A program made the translations under genes and the position numbers. From positions 1-8,956 of the forward strand of contig JAOZKX010000047.1 of NCBI GenBank assembly GCA_029935135.1: a DNA stretch of 8,956 nt, read 5' to 3'. Below the pieces are notes generated by a model. The model worked only from the letters and a program-made list of their open reading frames with translations. It was not told the origin of the DNA and did no database searches. Position 1 is the stretch's first letter. Each line of letters opens with the position of its first letter. Source of the DNA: Desulfocapsa sp. (lineage in GTDB: Bacteria; Desulfobacterota; Desulfobulbia; Desulfobulbales; Desulfocapsaceae). Shown here one piece after another: positions 6,998 to 8,956 of this stretch.

Positions 6998-7321
6998 ATG
7001 TCACACTCAAATCGCCGCAATTACGAACGCCGCCTGATTCATAAATTTGCCCTTATCAAACTCGCTAATGGTGAAATCCTTGAAGGCCGGACCCGTGATA
7101 TGAGTGTTGGTGGTGCATTTATTGAATATGACTCTGATATCGACATTGATCTCACTGAAGGAGAAGAATGTTCCATCAGTATGATACTGGAAGAGGGCGA
7201 AAATGAGCTGACAACAGAGATATACGGCAGCATCAGTCATCCCGAAGCTGGAGGGGTGGGTTGTGATTTTCTGAAAATCAATCTGGCCTACTACCAGTTT
7301 ATCAGCGAGCAGTATGACTGA
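6998..7321 (+). CDS. Single-domain PilZ protein (cyclic di-GMP receptor)
   Basis: This 107-residue protein is essentially one PilZ domain. The N-terminal RxxxR switch motif is seen in RRNYERR (6-12; Arg7 and Arg11), and the second ligand motif DMSVGG (34-39) fits DxSxxG. Both groups of cyclic di-GMP contact residues are therefore present, and binding is expected from family knowledge. The middle carries an acidic stretch (about 45-56, DSDIDIDLTEGE), and the end resembles the closing strand and helix (GVGCDFLKINLAYYQFIS, 86-103). There is no output domain, so it would act by binding another protein. It has its own consensus promoter and good ribosome site, unlike the glycan genes before it. 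Possible partners are glycosyltransferases of the neighbouring operon or motility or exopolysaccharide machinery elsewhere; the sequence does not say which. Confidence 0.92.
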   Translation: MSHSNRRNYERRLIHKFALIKLANGEILEGRTRDMSVGGAFIEYDSDIDIDLTEGEECSISMILEEGENELTTEIYGSISHPEAGGVGCDFLKINLAYYQFISEQYD

Positions 7322-7349
7322 CAGTGTTTATCCATCACGATCTCTTCTC

Positions 7350-7369
7350 AATGCATTGTGCAATGTATT
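7350..7369. promoter_or_regulatory. 20-base dyad upstream of the solute-binding protein gene
   Basis: AATGCATTG (7350-7358) and CAATGTATT (7361-7369) form 9-base arms around a TG centre, with a single G/T mismatch (wobble in RNA). It ends 17 bases before the ATG at 7387. No T-run follows, so it does not look like an intrinsic terminator of the PilZ gene. A regulator-binding site or a leader hairpin that affects the ribosome site is possible. Function is inferred from symmetry and position only. Confidence 0.35.
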
Positions 7370-7386
7370 TACTATGAAGTGTTCTC

Positions 7387-8280
7387 ATGTTGCTTAATAT
7401 AAAATGGAATGGTATGTGGGACAGATCCTCAGCTCTGATTACTGTCACTCTTGCTCTCCTCTTTGCCTTTCCGCTCTCTCTTCCTGCTGCCGGGACACGA
7501 GTCATCGTCTACCCCAAACCTGTGTCAGACAAGGATAAACGGATCAATTTCCCAGTAACGCTTCTCCAGCTCGCCCTGGAAAAATCTACGAACAGCTATC
7601 AGCTGCAGGCGAGAAAGCAAGTCACTCTGCAGGCCAGGGCACTAGAAGAGCTCAAAAAGAAACAGGGAATTGATGTGGTCTGGAGCATGACCTCTATTCA
7701 GCGCGAGCAGGAGTTACTGCCGATCCGAATCCCTATCTACAAAGGCCTTATCGGCTGGCGGCTCTTGCTGATCCATCAGTCAAACCTTGATTTCTTTCGT
7801 TCGCTCACTGAGCTTGAACAACTGGCCGACAAAACTGCCGGCCAGGGACACGATTGGCCGGATACAACTATCTTACAGGCAAATGGTCTTCGGGTACATG
7901 CCGCATCATCCTATGAGGGTTTGTTCAAGATGCTGGCCATTGATCGAATTAATTATTTTCCACGATCTATTATTGAAATCTGGGAAGAGTACCTGGCCCA
8001 TAAAGACAAGGGTATTGTGATTTGTCCGGGCGTCATTTTACAATACCCCACCGCTTTTTATTATTTTGTAAATAAAGACAACCAGCAGTTGGCTGTTGAT
8101 ATTGAAAATGGGCTGGAAAAAGCCATCGCCGATGGGTCGTTTGATGCTTTACTGCAGGAACGATATGGTAAATTCTTCAAAAAAACAGATCTGTCACAAC
8201 GCACAGTATTTCCCCTGCACAATCCCCTTCTCCCGGCAGAAACCCCTCTTGATCGCCCCGAACTCTGGTATCACCATTAG
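7387..8280 (+). CDS. Periplasmic solute-binding-like protein (type 2, SBP family 3-like)
   Basis: A 297-residue exported protein. The N-terminus has a hydrophobic core at about 15-33, then LPAAG with probable signal peptidase cleavage after Ala35. The mature part looks like a type 2 periplasmic binding fold: a first strand TRVIVYPKP (37-45), DVVWSMTSIQREQELLPIRI (96-115), then IPIYKGLIGWRLLLI (115-129), a central ASSYEGLFKMLAIDRINYFP segment (173-192), and a late helix AVDIENGLEKAIADGSFDALL (236-256) followed by YGKFF (260-264). The C-terminal tail with HNPLLP and RPELWYHH is characteristic in look. ATG 7387 is given as start; Met10 (7414) would make a more compact signal peptide and is a real alternative. 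No permease or ATPase gene is nearby, so this may be a sensor-type binding protein or belong to an unlinked system. The ligand is not predictable. A dyad lies just upstream. Confidence 0.75.
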   Translation: MLLNIKWNGMWDRSSALITVTLALLFAFPLSLPAAGTRVIVYPKPVSDKDKRINFPVTLLQLALEKSTNSYQLQARKQVTLQARALEELKKKQGIDVVWSMTSIQREQELLPIRIPIYKGLIGWRLLLIHQSNLDFFRSLTELEQLADKTAGQGHDWPDTTILQANGLRVHAASSYEGLFKMLAIDRINYFPRSIIEIWEEYLAHKDKGIVICPGVILQYPTAFYYFVNKDNQQLAVDIENGLEKAIADGSFDALLQERYGKFFKKTDLSQRTVFPLHNPLLPAETPLDRPELWYHH

Positions 8281-8342
8281 CTCATTGCAGATCTCATTTC
8301 CTAAGAACTCCTTCCTCCACACTCACTCTCTTTTTTCATCAT

Positions 8343-8352
8343 CCCCCCCCCC
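8343..8352. repeat. Run of ten C
   Basis: Ten consecutive C residues are followed by TTTT and preceded by TTTTTTCATCAT. It lies outside any gene, 63 bases after the solute-binding protein stop and 234 bases before the PAS start. Such a tract is prone to slippage in the cell and to errors in sequencing, so its true length is uncertain. Confidence 0.85.
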
Positions 8353-8514
8353 TTTTGTTTCGTTTCTGATACCAGCATAAGTTCTCCGCTGAAAGGGGAT
8401 TCATAGCCATATAATGAACAATTCTACATCACCTGTAACAGAAAAGAGCCAGCAATATGCCGCTTTTTCTATAATCGGCCAGTTTTTCCTTTTTCTTGTA
8501 AATTTTAAGATATA

Positions 8515-8529
8515 GTATACAGAATATAC
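8515..8529. promoter_or_regulatory. Interrupted palindrome GTATA-N5-TATAC before the PAS gene
   Basis: GTATA (8515-8519) and TATAC (8525-8529) are perfect inverted repeats around a five-base centre, inside an AT-rich segment 57 bases before ATG 8587. The same bases could serve as a -10 region, but no -35 box sits at normal spacing. It is a candidate operator or promoter element for the PAS gene, and AT-richness makes chance symmetry fairly likely. Confidence 0.25.
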
Positions 8530-8544
8530 AAAAAAACAGTCAAG

Positions 8545-8559
8545 GAAAGCGACGCTTTC
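8545..8559 (+). other. Short perfect hairpin in the leader of the PAS gene
   Basis: GAAAGCG (8545-8551) and CGCTTTC (8553-8559) are exact inverted repeats around one A, which in RNA would fold as a six-pair stem with a GAC loop. TATTTT follows at 8560-8565, giving a faint terminator-like shape, and the ribosome site starts only 12 bases downstream. It could attenuate transcription or alter translation of the PAS gene. It does not match the cyclic di-GMP riboswitch pattern. Confidence 0.35.
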
Positions 8560-8586
8560 TATTTTCCCGCAAGGATCTCAACACAT

Positions 8587-8956
8587 ATGCCTGACACAAA
8601 AGACCCAGAGCACGCAGCACTCCGGCAACAGGTGGACCTCTACTCCAATATGCTTGATCACTGTAGTGACCTTATCCATCGCGTTACTCCGGAAGGACAT
8701 TTTACCTATGTCAACCATGCCTGGCGGGACGCCTTGGGATACTCCGAAGATGAGATCAACTCCATGTCTTTAATGGATATTGTTGACAAATCCTGTCAGG
8801 GGAAATGCCAGGATGTTTTTAATTCCCTTATCAATGGGGAAAGAATTGACAGCAACGAGACAATCTTTATCACCCGTGCCGGTAAAAAGATCACAGTGGA
8901 AGGTCGGTGTCAGACCAGTTTTGAAAATGGAAAAGCAGTGGCAATGACCGGCATCT
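8587..8956 (+). CDS. PAS-domain sensory protein, N-terminal part (runs off the window)
   Basis: The frame is open from ATG 8587 to the window end, giving 123 complete codons of an unfinished gene. After a short polar leader (MPDTKDPEHAALRQQ) a PAS domain covers about residues 16 to the end. It shows the hallmark LIHRVTPEGHFTYVNHAW (29-46), ALGYSEDEI (49-57), a central helix with NSLINGE (79-85), and TIFITRAGKKITVEGR (92-107). There is no signal peptide or membrane segment in the visible part, so the sensor end is cytoplasmic. Four cysteines occur (26, 70, 74 and 108), two of them in CQGKC (70-74). The output domain is missing from view; a histidine kinase, diguanylate cyclase (GGDEF) or further PAS domains are the usual possibilities. 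The start is supported by AAGGA at 8571-8575 and by absence of family sequence before it. Confidence 0.85.
   Translation, partial: MPDTKDPEHAALRQQVDLYSNMLDHCSDLIHRVTPEGHFTYVNHAWRDALGYSEDEINSMSLMDIVDKSCQGKCQDVFNSLINGERIDSNETIFITRAGKKITVEGRCQTSFENGKAVAMTGI

Larger units (their letters stand above)
8281..8586. other. Noncoding stretch with pyrimidine tract and AT-rich leader
   Basis: I find no convincing gene in this 306-base gap. Its first part (about 8290-8370) is strongly pyrimidine-rich on the plus strand and contains a run of ten C. Later parts are AT-rich, with TATAAT-like hexamers at 8410-8415 and 8470-8475, but neither has a recognisable -35 box at normal spacing. A dyad at 8515-8529 and a hairpin at 8545-8559 lie close to the PAS gene. 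AAGGA at 8571-8575 is the likely ribosome site for ATG 8587, with 11 bases between. No clear intrinsic terminator follows the solute-binding protein gene. Confidence 0.6.

Noticed and set aside
8096..8380. A 94-codon plus-strand frame crossing the end of the solute-binding protein gene
   Set aside because: It starts inside that gene in another frame and reads into the C run and pyrimidine tract, giving low-complexity sequence.
8410..8475. Promoters based on TATAAT at 8410-8415 and 8470-8475
   Set aside because: No recognisable -35 box is found 16-18 bases upstream of either, in an AT-rich region where TATAAT is expected by chance.
8541..8586. Cyclic di-GMP riboswitch before the PAS gene
   Set aside because: The short GAAAGCGACGCTTTC hairpin lacks the conserved two-helix GEMM core and its expected sequence blocks.

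Overview
The window is gene-dense. Every gene I can support lies on the plus strand. Base composition is close to half GC, and the mixture of many glycosyltransferases, a single-domain PilZ protein, an orphan periplasmic binding protein and a PAS sensor fits a Gram-negative, signalling-rich environmental bacterium. My best guess is Desulfobacterota, perhaps near Desulfobulbales. That is an impression from gene content and sequence style, with no marker gene to prove it.

Region 1 (about 92-6929) is a tightly packed glycan-biosynthesis operon of seven genes. In order these are a left-handed beta-helix acyltransferase, a MurG-like (COG4671-type) glycosyltransferase, two GT4 glycosyltransferases, a histidine-phosphatase-superfamily enzyme, a second MurG-like glycosyltransferase, and a divergent NodB-like polysaccharide deacetylase. 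Gaps are 45, -4, 12, -17, -4 and -4 bases. Three junctions are ATGA stop/start overlaps, and most starts lack a good Shine-Dalgarno sequence, so translational coupling is likely. None of the enzymes shows a signal peptide or membrane segment, so assembly probably happens on the cytoplasmic side. A flippase, polymerase or ABC exporter is not present and would have to lie elsewhere. The likely product is a surface or secreted glycan, lipid-linked oligosaccharide or small glycoside made with up to four sugar transfers, acylation, dephosphorylation and deacetylation. The exact product cannot be read from sequence.

Region 2 (about 6926-7321) is a small PilZ gene under its own promoter. TTGACA and TATAAT both match the sigma70 consensus exactly with an 18-base spacer, and the -35 box sits on the stop codon of the last operon gene. 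PilZ proteins bind cyclic di-GMP, so a regulatory link to the glycan operon is plausible but unproven.

Region 3 (about 7350-8280) holds a 20-base dyad and then a secreted type 2 solute-binding-like protein with no transporter partner in view. Region 4 (8281-8586) is a noncoding, pyrimidine- and AT-rich stretch with a run of ten C, a small dyad and a short hairpin. It leads into a PAS-domain sensory protein that runs off the end of the window. I see no RNA genes, insertion sequences, CRISPR arrays or attachment sites. The most unusual aspect is the gene combination of the operon, with two divergent MurG-like paralogues bracketing two GT4 enzymes and a phosphatase.
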